Part shown: piece after piece, positions 1 through 5,282 of the stretch
Position numbering within the stretch: position 1 is the first letter of the stretch
Layout: each line of letters begins with the position of its first letter
Source of the DNA: Anderseniella sp964390445
GTDB taxonomy: Bacteria > Pseudomonadota > Alphaproteobacteria > Rhizobiales > Aestuariivirgaceae
Length of the DNA stretch: 10,253 nt
NCBI GenBank assembly: GCA_964390445.1
Contig: CAYMJJ010000093.1
Coordinates: 1 to 10,253, forward strand
Reading direction: 5' to 3'
Made by a program: the position numbers and the translations under genes
Notes under the pieces: model-generated
Database searches by the model: none
What the model saw: the letters and a program-made list of their open reading frames with translations, nothing else
Told to the model about the DNA's origin: nothing

Positions 1-350
1 TAGACACCCGGTTCAAGCCGGGTCAGTCAGGCAACCCGGCAGGCCGGCCACGACGGCCGCGCCCTCCGGTGACCCAGGAAGATTTCAAAGCTTCAATTCA
101 GGCAGCATTGACTCGCGAGATCAACGGTCCGAACGGTTCGATGAGGGCGGTCGATCTCATGGCCTCAGGGATGGTCACCCAGGCAGCTAAAGGAAACGCC
201 GCTATTGCTAAGTATCTGCAAGTCATCCTTCCGAATCAGGTGGACATTGAACCCGAGTACGAAGCACCTGATCTGTCGGACTTCACCACGGAAGAACTCC
301 TAGCCTTGCAAAAGTACGTTGAACGAACCAAAGCAGCGAAGAGAAAGTGA
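1..350 (+). CDS. DUF5681 domain-containing protein, 5' end outside the window
   Basis: The reading frame is open from the left edge (first full codon at base 3) to a TGA at 348-350, giving 115 visible residues. Reading upstream of the GTG at 69 in the same frame gives the motif RFKPGQSGNPAGRP, the hallmark N-terminal signature of the DUF5681 family, so the gene starts beyond the left edge and the GTG is not the true start. After a short Arg/Pro-rich linker the remaining roughly 90 residues are mixed, with a Lys/Arg-rich C-terminus (ERTKAAKRK). DUF5681 proteins have no proven function. They are often found near phage terminase-like or integrated-element genes and are generally assumed to bind nucleic acid or act in packaging; that context cannot be seen here. 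Only a few residues are probably missing. The family call is fairly sure, the role unknown. Confidence 0.8.
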   Translation, partial: DTRFKPGQSGNPAGRPRRPRPPVTQEDFKASIQAALTREINGPNGSMRAVDLMASGMVTQAAKGNAAIAKYLQVILPNQVDIEPEYEAPDLSDFTTEELLALQKYVERTKAAKRK

Positions 351-1206
351 GCATCAGGTCACCGGACAGTCATTTAGTGACAACATTTTATCCAGCCCGA
401 TGTGAAGTGCATGGGACCGCTAAAAATCTAAATTGCGGTCTCTCGCATTTGCGAGCGGACGCAACATAGCAACACGGGCCTATCGAAGCCTGAGCGAAAG
501 AAGAGTGCTGCAGCCTGACCTTGCACTTGGTCTCACCGGCATCCAGACGGACCATGGAAATGGAAGCGCGGCTGGATAAACCGGCAAGGGGCAAAGTACA
601 TCAAAAGCCCCCAGCCGGGCCCGCGACGTCACCGCGTGCGAGTAACTTTCACTCCCACAGCCCAAAGGCGGTGTCCGTCAAACATGGCATTGAGTCGGTC
701 TAGAAATGAGTTACTCCGGCAGTGAGCAGAATTGCGACCAACCGCGCGCCCCGGCTACACCCCTTCTCCGCAGCAATCCGCGCGCTCCATTCTGCAGGGC
801 TCTACTCGGCATCCAGCCCACGGATGGACCGTGCACCTCCTGATCCTCTGTTTCGTGCAGAGCGACATCCCTGTTGAGACAGTGCCAATTCCCTGTTCTC
901 GATTTAAAAGTTCCCTGATCCCGGAAAAACAGGGAACGGACATATTTATCAATTTTATCAGTATCTTACAGGTGATGCTGTGTCAGGTCTTCGGCTGAAC
1001 CCCTGTTCTTACTGCAAAATTCGCTGTTAATTGGCAATTATCAGGGATTTCAAACCAGCTGTCGGCGTATTTGACCCCCGCGATTTGCGATGGTGGTTTA
1101 TGGCGGGTTCGGTCACATTGGCTTCTGCAAAACGTGGTTCGCATCCGAGTCAGGTAAGCCGCGTCAGCGCTCCCTGATTGAAGTCAGACCATCAGGATCA
1201 CAAGCA
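351..1206. other. Gene-poor stretch of about 850 bases
   Basis: No convincing gene is seen on either strand. The open frames here are short (under 90 codons), lack good Shine-Dalgarno sequences and encode low-complexity Arg/Pro/Ser peptides typical of chance frames in GC-rich DNA. No tRNA or rRNA was recognised. Bases 351-860 are GC-rich and featureless to the eye. Bases 868-1060 are clearly more AT-rich and carry the repeated CCCTG/CAGGG words described separately. The position after a DUF5681 gene is compatible with the decayed edge of an integrated element, but no integrase, direct repeat or attachment core was identified. Confidence 0.5.
868..1047. repeat. AT-rich patch with recurring CCCTGTT / CAGGGA words
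   Basis: The word TCCCTGTT occurs at 868-875 and 890-897, TTCCCTG at 911-917, CAGGGAAC at 930-937, CCCTGTTCTT at 1001-1010 and CAGGGA at 1042-1047. The 10-mer CCCTGTTCTC at 891-900 differs from the one at 1001 only in its last base. GTTCCCTG at 910-917 and CAGGGAAC at 930-937 form a perfect 8-bp inverted repeat with a 12-base loop. The base composition contrasts with the GC-rich surroundings. It may be a remnant of a mobile element, a binding-site cluster or an intergenic repeat; the sequence alone does not decide. Confidence 0.5.
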
Positions 1207-1557
1207 ATGGCTGGAACATGTAGCAGGTTGAAATGGCCAGGCCCAACAGCAGTGGCATTCGCCGGAGTGCTTTGGGCCGCAACCGCTATGGCTAGTGAAC
1301 AGCCCCAGGCCTGCTGGCTGACTTATGAAGATTGCACCCGCCAGGCCGCTGGTGACCCGACCTGGCGGTCTGTCTGCTATGCCGACTTCGCAAGCTGCAC
1401 CGGCAAGGAGCCATTGCCCGCTTGCCCGGCCTCAGGATCGCTCGACATCTGCACAGCCTATCGCGAAGACTGCCGGTCGTTCAGCGAGTCTGATGCAACC
1501 TTGCTGGGTCAATGCGCCGACGACTACGACGCATGCACCTTTGCCCACGGTTGCTAG
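1207..1557 (+). CDS. Small secreted cysteine-rich protein with duplicated C-x6-C-x13-C-x6-C unit
   Basis: I chose the ATG at 1207 (116 aa) because an AGGA lies about 8 bases upstream and the product then begins with a signal peptide: basic start (SRLK), hydrophobic core (AVAFAGVLWAA) and an AMA cleavage box, likely cut after residue 29. A start at 1090 would bury the signal peptide behind 39 unlikely residues. The mature part has ten cysteines. Residues 36, 43, 57 and 64 and residues 82, 89, 103 and 110 form two units with identical spacing, C-x6-C-x13-C-x6-C, 46 residues apart; C73 and C116 are extra. The units share little beyond Cys and acidic/aromatic positions. A disulfide-bonded periplasmic or secreted protein is inferred; no function is recognised. 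It converges on the DUF2189 gene with a 39-base gap. Confidence 0.72.
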   Translation: MAGTCSRLKWPGPTAVAFAGVLWAATAMASEQPQACWLTYEDCTRQAAGDPTWRSVCYADFASCTGKEPLPACPASGSLDICTAYREDCRSFSESDATLLGQCADDYDACTFAHGC

Positions 1558-1596
1558 GCGTGCCTTGTCCGGTGAGCGACGTGCAGTGAGCCTTGT

Positions 1597-2376
1597 TCAG
1601 CCAACCGGTTGCAGGGCGCGGCGATACAGGTGCCATGAAGCATGGCCCAATACCGGCAATGCAATCAGCAGCCCCAGAAAGAACGGGATCATCGACACGA
1701 ACAGCATCACTGCGATCAATGCCGCCCAGAGCACCATGGTTGCGCGGTTCTGACTTACCACTTCAAGGCTGATGATGATCGCCGTCATGAAGTCGACATC
1801 GCGGTCCAGCAGCAACGGCAGGCTGACCACGGTGATCGAAAACAGCGCAAAGGCGACCAGTGCGCCAACAGCCGAGCCTACTGCCAGCATCGCGATCCCT
1901 TGCGACGACAGCAGCAGGGAAAGCGTTTCGTGGCCGATGCCCGATTGCGAAAAGAAGATCGCGAAGATGCCGCGCGCCAGGATCATCCAGAAGCCGAACA
2001 CCACCAGCACCAGTACGGTAAGCGTCGATATCTGGGCATTGCCATGGCCGCGCCACGCCCCCAGCACCGCACCCCAGCTGACCGGCTGACCCGTCTCGCG
2101 GCGGCGGCTGACCTCATATATGCCAAGGGCGGCAAACGGCGCGAAAATCGGAAACCCTGCCGCGAGTGCGATGAACCAGAACAGCTGTCCGCCCTGGACC
2201 AGGCCGAAGTAAAGTGCCAGACCCGCCGCCATGTAGAAGAACGCGAAAAACAGACCGTAAGCCGGCATTGCCTTGAAGTCGGCCCAACCCGCCGCAAGTG
2301 CTGCGCGAAGGTCTGGCCAGCCAAGATTCGACGTCACGTTGACCGGTGCGATTCCTGCGGTTTGTACGATAGCCAT
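1597..2376 (-). CDS. DUF2189 family multi-pass inner-membrane protein
   Basis: This 259-aa protein has a short soluble N-terminus with the family's typical entry (DLRAALAAGWADFKAMPAYGLFF), followed by about six hydrophobic segments near residues 37-61, 65-90, 117-142, 160-190 and 213-245, the last long enough for two passes. The pattern and the loop IYEVSRRRETGQPVSW fit the DUF2189 family of integral membrane proteins, sometimes described as resembling cytochrome c oxidase subunit I, although no haem-ligand pattern is evident. The function is not established. The ATG is supported by GGAG seven bases upstream. It is transcribed divergently from the secreted gene at 2629 across a 252-base spacer, and appears to be a single-gene unit. 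The open frame on the opposite strand (1642-2421) is its Gln/His/Arg-rich shadow. Confidence 0.88.
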   Translation of the reverse strand: MAIVQTAGIAPVNVTSNLGWPDLRAALAAGWADFKAMPAYGLFFAFFYMAAGLALYFGLVQGGQLFWFIALAAGFPIFAPFAALGIYEVSRRRETGQPVSWGAVLGAWRGHGNAQISTLTVLVLVVFGFWMILARGIFAIFFSQSGIGHETLSLLLSSQGIAMLAVGSAVGALVAFALFSITVVSLPLLLDRDVDFMTAIIISLEVVSQNRATMVLWAALIAVMLFVSMIPFFLGLLIALPVLGHASWHLYRRALQPVG

Positions 2377-2500
2377 GACAAGACTCCATCTGGATTAGCG
2401 GGTTGGACAGGTCGAGCCTGAATGGATTCCCCAGGTAAACTGTCTCGCACCCGGGATGATTGCCAGATTGGGCCATTTGATCAAGGTTTTTCGGTATCGA

Positions 2501-2526
2501 GCGGCCTTTGCGGCGGACAAGGCCGC
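2501..2526. repeat. Perfect 8-bp inverted repeat in a divergent intergenic region
   Basis: GCGGCCTT (2501-2508) and AAGGCCGC (2519-2526) are perfect reverse complements around a 10-base loop. They lie between the divergent DUF2189 gene and the secreted-protein gene. No T-run follows on either strand, so it does not look like an intrinsic terminator. It may be an operator or an mRNA leader structure. Confidence 0.35.
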
Positions 2527-2628
2527 CTGACCTGCATGGCCACAGACCAGCCAAATTCGACAATGCGGCGAGGAAAGTGCATCCTGTCTGCACGGGGATG
2601 AAATGAAATTCACCAAGGAGTTGTTCAA

Positions 2629-3048
2629 ATGAGATTCTTCAAACCACTTTTGACCACGTGTGCACTGGCCCTGAGCGGCCTGGTTCTGCTGTCGCCAATC
2701 GGCACGGCCTCTGCCGCACCGCTTGCGCCAGGCGGCATTGCCCAGGCGCTTGCCGGCGTCCACTCCGGCCTGCCGGTAATCCAGGTCCAGCGCGGTAACC
2801 GGCGCTACAACCGTCGCCGCCATGGCAACCGCTTGCGCAACCGGCGCGGCAGACACCGGCACTTCTATGACGGCTACTGGTATGCCGTTCCGTTCTGGCT
2901 TGGCGCAGGCGCGGCAGCAGGGGCATACGCAACTCCCCGCCCGTCATATGGCGGTGGATTCTGCGCCGAAAAAAGCCGGGCGTGCGCCAACAACTGGGGA
3001 CCGAGCGGGCCCGACTACGAGGGCTGCATGAGGTACGAAGGCTGCTAG
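2629..3048 (+). CDS. Secreted Arg-rich small protein with C-terminal cysteine motif (BA14K-like)
   Basis: This 139-aa protein has a clear signal peptide (MRFFKPLL, then a Leu/Ala core, with cleavage expected after the TASA box near residue 29). A very strong ribosome-binding site, AAGGAG at 2615-2620, lies eight bases before the ATG. Residues about 55-78 are extremely Arg/His/Asn-rich, followed by the aromatic stretch FYDGYWYAVPFW and a Gly/Ala-rich hydrophobic segment that might insert in a membrane. The C-terminus carries C112-x6-C119-x13-C133-x5-C139. The overall plan resembles the BA14K-like and related small secreted proteins common in Rhizobiales, but the BA14K C-terminal Cys/Tyr signature is not exactly matched, so the family name is tentative. 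An envelope role is inferred. The gene ends in a strong hairpin terminator. Confidence 0.8.
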   Translation: MRFFKPLLTTCALALSGLVLLSPIGTASAAPLAPGGIAQALAGVHSGLPVIQVQRGNRRYNRRRHGNRLRNRRGRHRHFYDGYWYAVPFWLGAGAAAGAYATPRPSYGGGFCAEKSRACANNWGPSGPDYEGCMRYEGC

Positions 3049-3085
3049 CCGGATAGAGATCCTGACGGACCACAACTGAATTCGT

Positions 3086-3117
3086 AATGGCACCCTTGGA
3101 TGGAGGGTGCCATTCTT
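3086..3117. terminator. Bidirectional hairpin terminator between convergent genes
   Basis: AATGGCACCCT (3086-3096) and AGGGTGCCATT (3104-3114) form a perfect 11-bp stem with a 7-base loop. It sits between the 3' end of the secreted-protein gene (3048) and the 3' end of ectC (3182), so it could stop transcription from both sides. The T-tracts are short: ATTCTT on the plus strand and ATTACGAATT on the minus strand. Confidence 0.7.
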
Positions 3118-3181
3118 GCTGCAAGCCACCTTGATCCAGCAGCCCTGTCAACTGCGTGATCTGCCCACGCATGGCCGCCCG

Positions 3182-3565
3182 TCACAGGATCGGGTAGGAA
3201 CCGTCTTCATCGTGGGTCTCCTGCCCCACCAGCGCAGGGCTGAACACGCACACGATACGAAGGTCGCTGAGCGCTTGCAGTTCATGCCGGTCGTGCCGGT
3301 CGAGCGTGTACATCGAGCCAGGCGCAAGCCTGAAGCTCTCACCACTCGTACAGTCGGTCACGATGGCCTCACCTTCCATGATCAGGTTTGCCTCGATGTG
3401 GTTCTTGTACTCCATTACCTGCCTTGTCCCCGCCGCGACCGTCGTCTGGGTCAGCGTGAACCCCACACCGTCATCGCGCAGCAGGTAGCGTGCACTGCTC
3501 CATGCGCCGGGCTTTTCCCTGTAACGGCCCTGCGCCTTCAGGTCATCGAGTGTTCGCACGATCAT
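3182..3565 (-). CDS. ectC: Ectoine synthase (L-ectoine synthase), solitary
   Basis: EctC closes N-gamma-acetyl-L-2,4-diaminobutyrate into the compatible solute ectoine with loss of water; it is a cytoplasmic cupin-fold, iron-dependent enzyme. I chose the ATG at 3565 (127 aa) because MIVRTLDDL matches the family start and AGGGAAG lies about 9 bases upstream; a frame extension to 3601 adds 12 unlikely residues. Family landmarks are present: GAWSSARYLL (20-29), the cupin strand YKNHIEANLIMEGEA, APGSMYTLDRHDRHEL and the C-terminal CVFSPALVGQETHDEDGSY. The metal ligands known in Paenibacillus EctC (Glu57, Tyr85, His93) align with E58, Y86 and H94 here. ectA, ectB, ectD and ask_ect are not beside it, so it is an orphan. 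Solitary EctC proteins are known in bacteria lacking the full pathway, where they may use imported precursor or a related substrate. Confidence 0.93.
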   Translation of the reverse strand: MIVRTLDDLKAQGRYREKPGAWSSARYLLRDDGVGFTLTQTTVAAGTRQVMEYKNHIEANLIMEGEAIVTDCTSGESFRLAPGSMYTLDRHDRHELQALSDLRIVCVFSPALVGQETHDEDGSYPIL

Positions 3566-3801
3566 GCTGTGTCTTCCCTTCCAGCGGCTGCCGTTCAGCA
3601 CCGCGAGGATGGCACGGTTGCCTGTCTCAAGGATACAGCCTCTATTTCGACCGTTCCGCGCAACGCTTGCCTAGTCCAACAACTCCCATCCAATCGATCC
3701 GAAAGCCGCGATAGTGGACAAGCGAGAAAGACTTCGTAGGTTCGGGTGCCGGTGGATGAGCCGGATGTCAGGCCGTTATCTGCCCTCAGCAAAACGAATG
3801 A

Positions 3802-3830
3802 TTGACATCAGGAGGTGGGGGCTTTATGAG
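3802..3830 (+). promoter_or_regulatory. Candidate sigma-70 promoter of the cold-shock gene
   Basis: TTGACA (3802-3807) is a perfect -35 box. Seventeen bases later TATGAG (3825-3830) matches four of six -10 positions. Transcription would begin near 3836-3838 and give a leader of about 135 bases before the cold-shock start. Long structured leaders are typical of cspA-type mRNAs. The promoter overlaps the start of the small ORF at 3826, so both cannot serve the same transcript. Confidence 0.4.
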
Positions 3831-3960
3831 TGTGGCATCGATATTTGCTTGCTGGCTCAAGTTATTGCGCGATTGGCACCGCGCCCTAGAAGAACCTCCC
3901 TTTCAAAAATCGTTACCATCACTGCCTCGCTTTCGCGTGGCGGTTCATCAAACGCTATGA
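3826..3960 (+). CDS. Possible 44-aa small protein or leader peptide upstream of csp
   Basis: ATG at 3826 is preceded by AGGAGGT (3810-3816), a full match to the anti-Shine-Dalgarno, with a 9-base spacer. The ORF runs 44 codons to a TGA at 3958-3960. That stop overlaps the first base of the AAAGGG ribosome-binding site (3960-3965) of the cold-shock gene, a layout expected for translational coupling or a leader peptide. The product starts MSVASIFACWLKLLRDWHRA, a possible amphipathic helix with Trp residues, then a Pro-rich tail. The N-terminus faintly recalls DUF1127 small proteins but their C-terminal Leu/Asp/Ile-Gly motif is absent. No family is recognised. If the TTGACA/TATGAG promoter is the real one, the start codon would lie upstream of the transcript and this ORF would not be translated from it. 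Confidence 0.4.
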   Translation: MSVASIFACWLKLLRDWHRALEEPPFQKSLPSLPRFRVAVHQTL

Positions 3961-3971
3961 AAGGGTTCATC

Positions 3972-4181
3972 ATGACCACTGGCACAGTAAAATGGTTCAA
4001 TTCCGCCAAGGGCTTCGGCTTCATTCAGCCGGACAACGGCGGTGCTGACGCATTCGTCCATATCTCTGCCGTCGAGCGCGCCGGAATGCGCGAGATCGTC
4101 GAAGGGCAGAAGATCGGCTACGACATGGAGCGCGACAACAAGTCGGGCAAGATGGCTGCCTGCAACCTTCAGGCTGCATAA
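3972..4181 (+). CDS. CspA-family cold-shock protein
   Basis: This 69-aa single cold-shock domain protein binds single-stranded RNA and DNA and is expected to melt mRNA structure in the cytoplasm, typically at low temperature or in stress. It opens with MTTGTVKWFN, then RNP1 as KGFGFI (residues 13-18) and RNP2 as AFVHIS (27-32), with the aromatic residues W8, F15, F17, F28 and H30 that stack on bases. Length is normal for the family. ATG 3972 is chosen because AAAGGG (3960-3965) lies six bases upstream and the product starts exactly at the family start; the in-frame ATG at 3957 would add five residues. It is followed by a strong terminator hairpin and by two charged small genes. Which of the several csp paralogues it is cannot be told. 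Confidence 0.95.
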   Translation: MTTGTVKWFNSAKGFGFIQPDNGGADAFVHISAVERAGMREIVEGQKIGYDMERDNKSGKMAACNLQAA

Positions 4182-4244
4182 ACCAGGTATCTGCTTTCCC
4201 TTGACCACGGATGTACTGGCACTGTTGAGAGCATGAAGCCGAGC

Positions 4245-4272
4245 AAGGTCAGGCAATTTGCCTGGCCTTTTT
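4245..4272 (+). terminator. Rho-independent terminator after csp
   Basis: AAGGTCAGGCA (4245-4255) pairs with TGCCTGGCCTT (4259-4269) around an ATT loop, with one G-U wobble, and runs directly into TTTTT (4268-4272). This is a textbook intrinsic terminator for the cold-shock mRNA. Since the next gene begins at 4308 with no obvious promoter of its own, that gene may be expressed by read-through. Confidence 0.85.
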
Positions 4273-4307
4273 CATTGCCGCTTGCTGAAGCGGCTGGAAG
4301 GACAACC

Positions 4308-4532
4308 ATGATACAAACCCACAGCAAATCGCGCCAACAGGCCGAGAGCGCCTTTACGAAAGCTCAATCGCAGTTTGTGGCGCGAACCCGTGCCGTTGAA
4401 GAACACGACATGATCATCCTGGCTCGCCAGGAAAATACTGCGCGGTTGAAGGAAGCCCGTCTTGCAAAAGAAGCGGACGATCGGGCGCGCGCGACCGCGG
4501 CTCTCATCTCGAAGCGCGCTCTCACGGCTTGA
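4308..4532 (+). CDS. Conserved hypothetical 74-aa charged protein downstream of csp
   Basis: ATG 4308 is preceded by GGAAGGA at 4296-4302. The product begins MIQTHSKSRQQAESAFTKAQ and is rich in Ala, Arg, Glu and Lys, with a middle segment (AVEEHDMIILARQENTARL) likely to form one long charged helix. It has no signal peptide or membrane segment. Small proteins with this SKSRQQAESAF start are, as far as I recall, common next to cold-shock genes in Rhizobiales, but no function is known. It lies 36 bases past the csp terminator, and its TGA (4530-4532) overlaps a possible TTG start of the next gene at 4529, so the two are probably co-transcribed. A helper in RNA binding under cold stress is a guess from context only. 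Confidence 0.72.
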   Translation: MIQTHSKSRQQAESAFTKAQSQFVARTRAVEEHDMIILARQENTARLKEARLAKEADDRARATAALISKRALTA

Positions 4533-4567
4533 CCTTCAAGCCATCGACATTACAAACGGATTCAAAC

Positions 4568-4948
4568 TTGAAAAACATCATAGACAACGACCCCTCCGAG
4601 CGCCGCAACGCAGCTGCCGAGGCAAAAGCCGCCCTTCTTCATAAATATCGTGTCGCAAAAGAAGCCGCTGAACCAACCCGGCTTGCACGGCAGCAAGAAC
4701 GTATGGCGGCAGCTCATGCGAGGGAGGAACTTCGTGCCGCGCGAGATCTGGCGAAGCTCGAGGAGCAGCAGCGCGTTCAGGCCGAGATCGCCGAACGTCA
4801 GGCAGCAGCAGACGCTGTCGCGACAGCAGACGTCGAAGCACGTGCAACAGCTGAGAACAAGCGCATCTCCCGCGTTATCGAGGACGAGGTCGCCCGGAAG
4901 GCCGAACGCGACCGGCGCTACGCCGATCGCAAGGCGAGGCAGCGTTAG
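4568..4948 (+). CDS. DUF6481-like charged coiled-coil protein
   Basis: The protein is dominated by Ala, Glu, Arg and Lys and should form a long helix or coiled coil. Its N-terminal part, DNDPSERRNAAAEAKAALL followed by HKYR, fits the DUF6481 family pattern (a short start, then an E/D-R-x-x-AAAEAK-ALL block). I place the start at TTG 4568 (126 aa, reading MKNIIDNDPSERR) because it gives the family-like start; a weak CGGA lies upstream. The in-frame TTG at 4529 would add 13 residues and overlap the upstream stop by a TTGA junction, favouring coupling, so it remains a real alternative. There is no ATG near the start. No signal peptide, membrane segment or catalytic motif is visible. It closes the cold-shock block; function unknown. 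Confidence 0.78.
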   Translation: MKNIIDNDPSERRNAAAEAKAALLHKYRVAKEAAEPTRLARQQERMAAAHAREELRAARDLAKLEEQQRVQAEIAERQAAADAVATADVEARATAENKRISRVIEDEVARKAERDRRYADRKARQR

Positions 4949-5165
4949 GCTTTCTGTAAAGCGATCTTGAAGTCCAATGCGCAGGTTGCCAAACACCTGT
5001 TCGTCGGGCTCGACCGACAACCAGTGTACCGGCGCGCGTGGCCGCTTCCGCCAGTGCAACTAGCCGCTCGTTGAGGGCGCAACTGGCGCCCATCCAGAAA
5101 TCACATGGTTGCTCAAGCTCAATATCCGGGTTAGAAGGCCCGCAGCCTAATCAAAGGATCTCACC

Positions 5166-5276
5166 ATGTACCACTCTCCGGAACCCAAGCCTGAGCTGTC
5201 GCCCGAGCCGACCGAGGTGATCTCGCCCGAGCCGAAGGGCGATGGAATATCTCCCGAACCGAAAGTCGGCGAATGA
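5166..5276 (+). CDS. 36-aa peptide with four Ser-Pro-Glu-Pro repeats
   Basis: ATG 5166 follows AAAGGA by seven bases (spacer TCTCACC). The 36-residue product contains SPEP at residues 4, 12, 20 and 29, three of them followed by Lys, joined by short acidic or Gly/Asp linkers; it has no cysteine or hydrophobic stretch. The repeats are conserved as protein but vary at synonymous sites (tct-ccg-gaa-ccc, tcg-ccc-gag-ccg twice, tct-ccc-gaa-ccg), which supports a real coding sequence rather than a DNA repeat. It ends six bases from the convergent stop of the ATP-grasp gene at 5283, and 217 bases separate it from the DUF6481-like gene. No family is recognised. A disordered linker-like or ligand-binding peptide, or a modified peptide, are all possible. 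Confidence 0.6.
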   Translation: MYHSPEPKPELSPEPTEVISPEPKGDGISPEPKVGE

Positions 5277-5282
5277 ACTGAC

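Larger units (their letters stand above)
3566..3971. other. Divergent regulatory region between ectC and the cold-shock gene
   Basis: About 400 bases separate the two divergent starts. The part next to ectC (3566-3790) shows no clear gene or strong promoter. The part next to the cold-shock gene holds a possible sigma-70 promoter at 3802-3830 and, overlapping it, a small ORF at 3826-3960 with a perfect Shine-Dalgarno, both listed separately. A long open frame in phase with the cold-shock gene continues upstream to 3714 but has no coding character. Confidence 0.45.

Noticed and set aside
442..455. CTCGCA/TGCGAG inverted repeat
   Set aside because: The two-base loop is too short for a stable hairpin, and there is no T-run or flanking gene to give it a role.
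1090..1206. Longer start for the cysteine-rich secreted protein
   Set aside because: It would place 39 unrelated residues before a good signal peptide, and the ATG at 1207 has its own Shine-Dalgarno.
1642..2421. 259-codon plus-strand open frame
   Set aside because: It is the Gln/His/Arg-rich antisense of the DUF2189 membrane protein gene, whose hydrophobic segments and ribosome-binding site mark it as the real gene.
2477..2484. TTGATCAA palindrome as an FNR/CRP-type site
   Set aside because: FNR sites need TTGAT-N4-ATCAA; the four-base spacer is absent, so an 8-base palindrome alone is not enough.
3107..3739. 210-codon plus-strand open frame
   Set aside because: It begins within the terminator hairpin and runs antisense to ectC, which has strong family motifs on the other strand.
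3714..3971. Upstream extension of the cold-shock protein frame to 3714
   Set aside because: Cold-shock proteins start at the M-x-x-G-x-V-K-W segment, which here has its own ribosome-binding site; the extension has no coding character.
4949..5165. Possible gene remnant between the DUF6481-like gene and the SPEP minigene
   Set aside because: Short frames on both strands show no recognisable motif and are interrupted by stops, so I only regard it as unexplained spacer.
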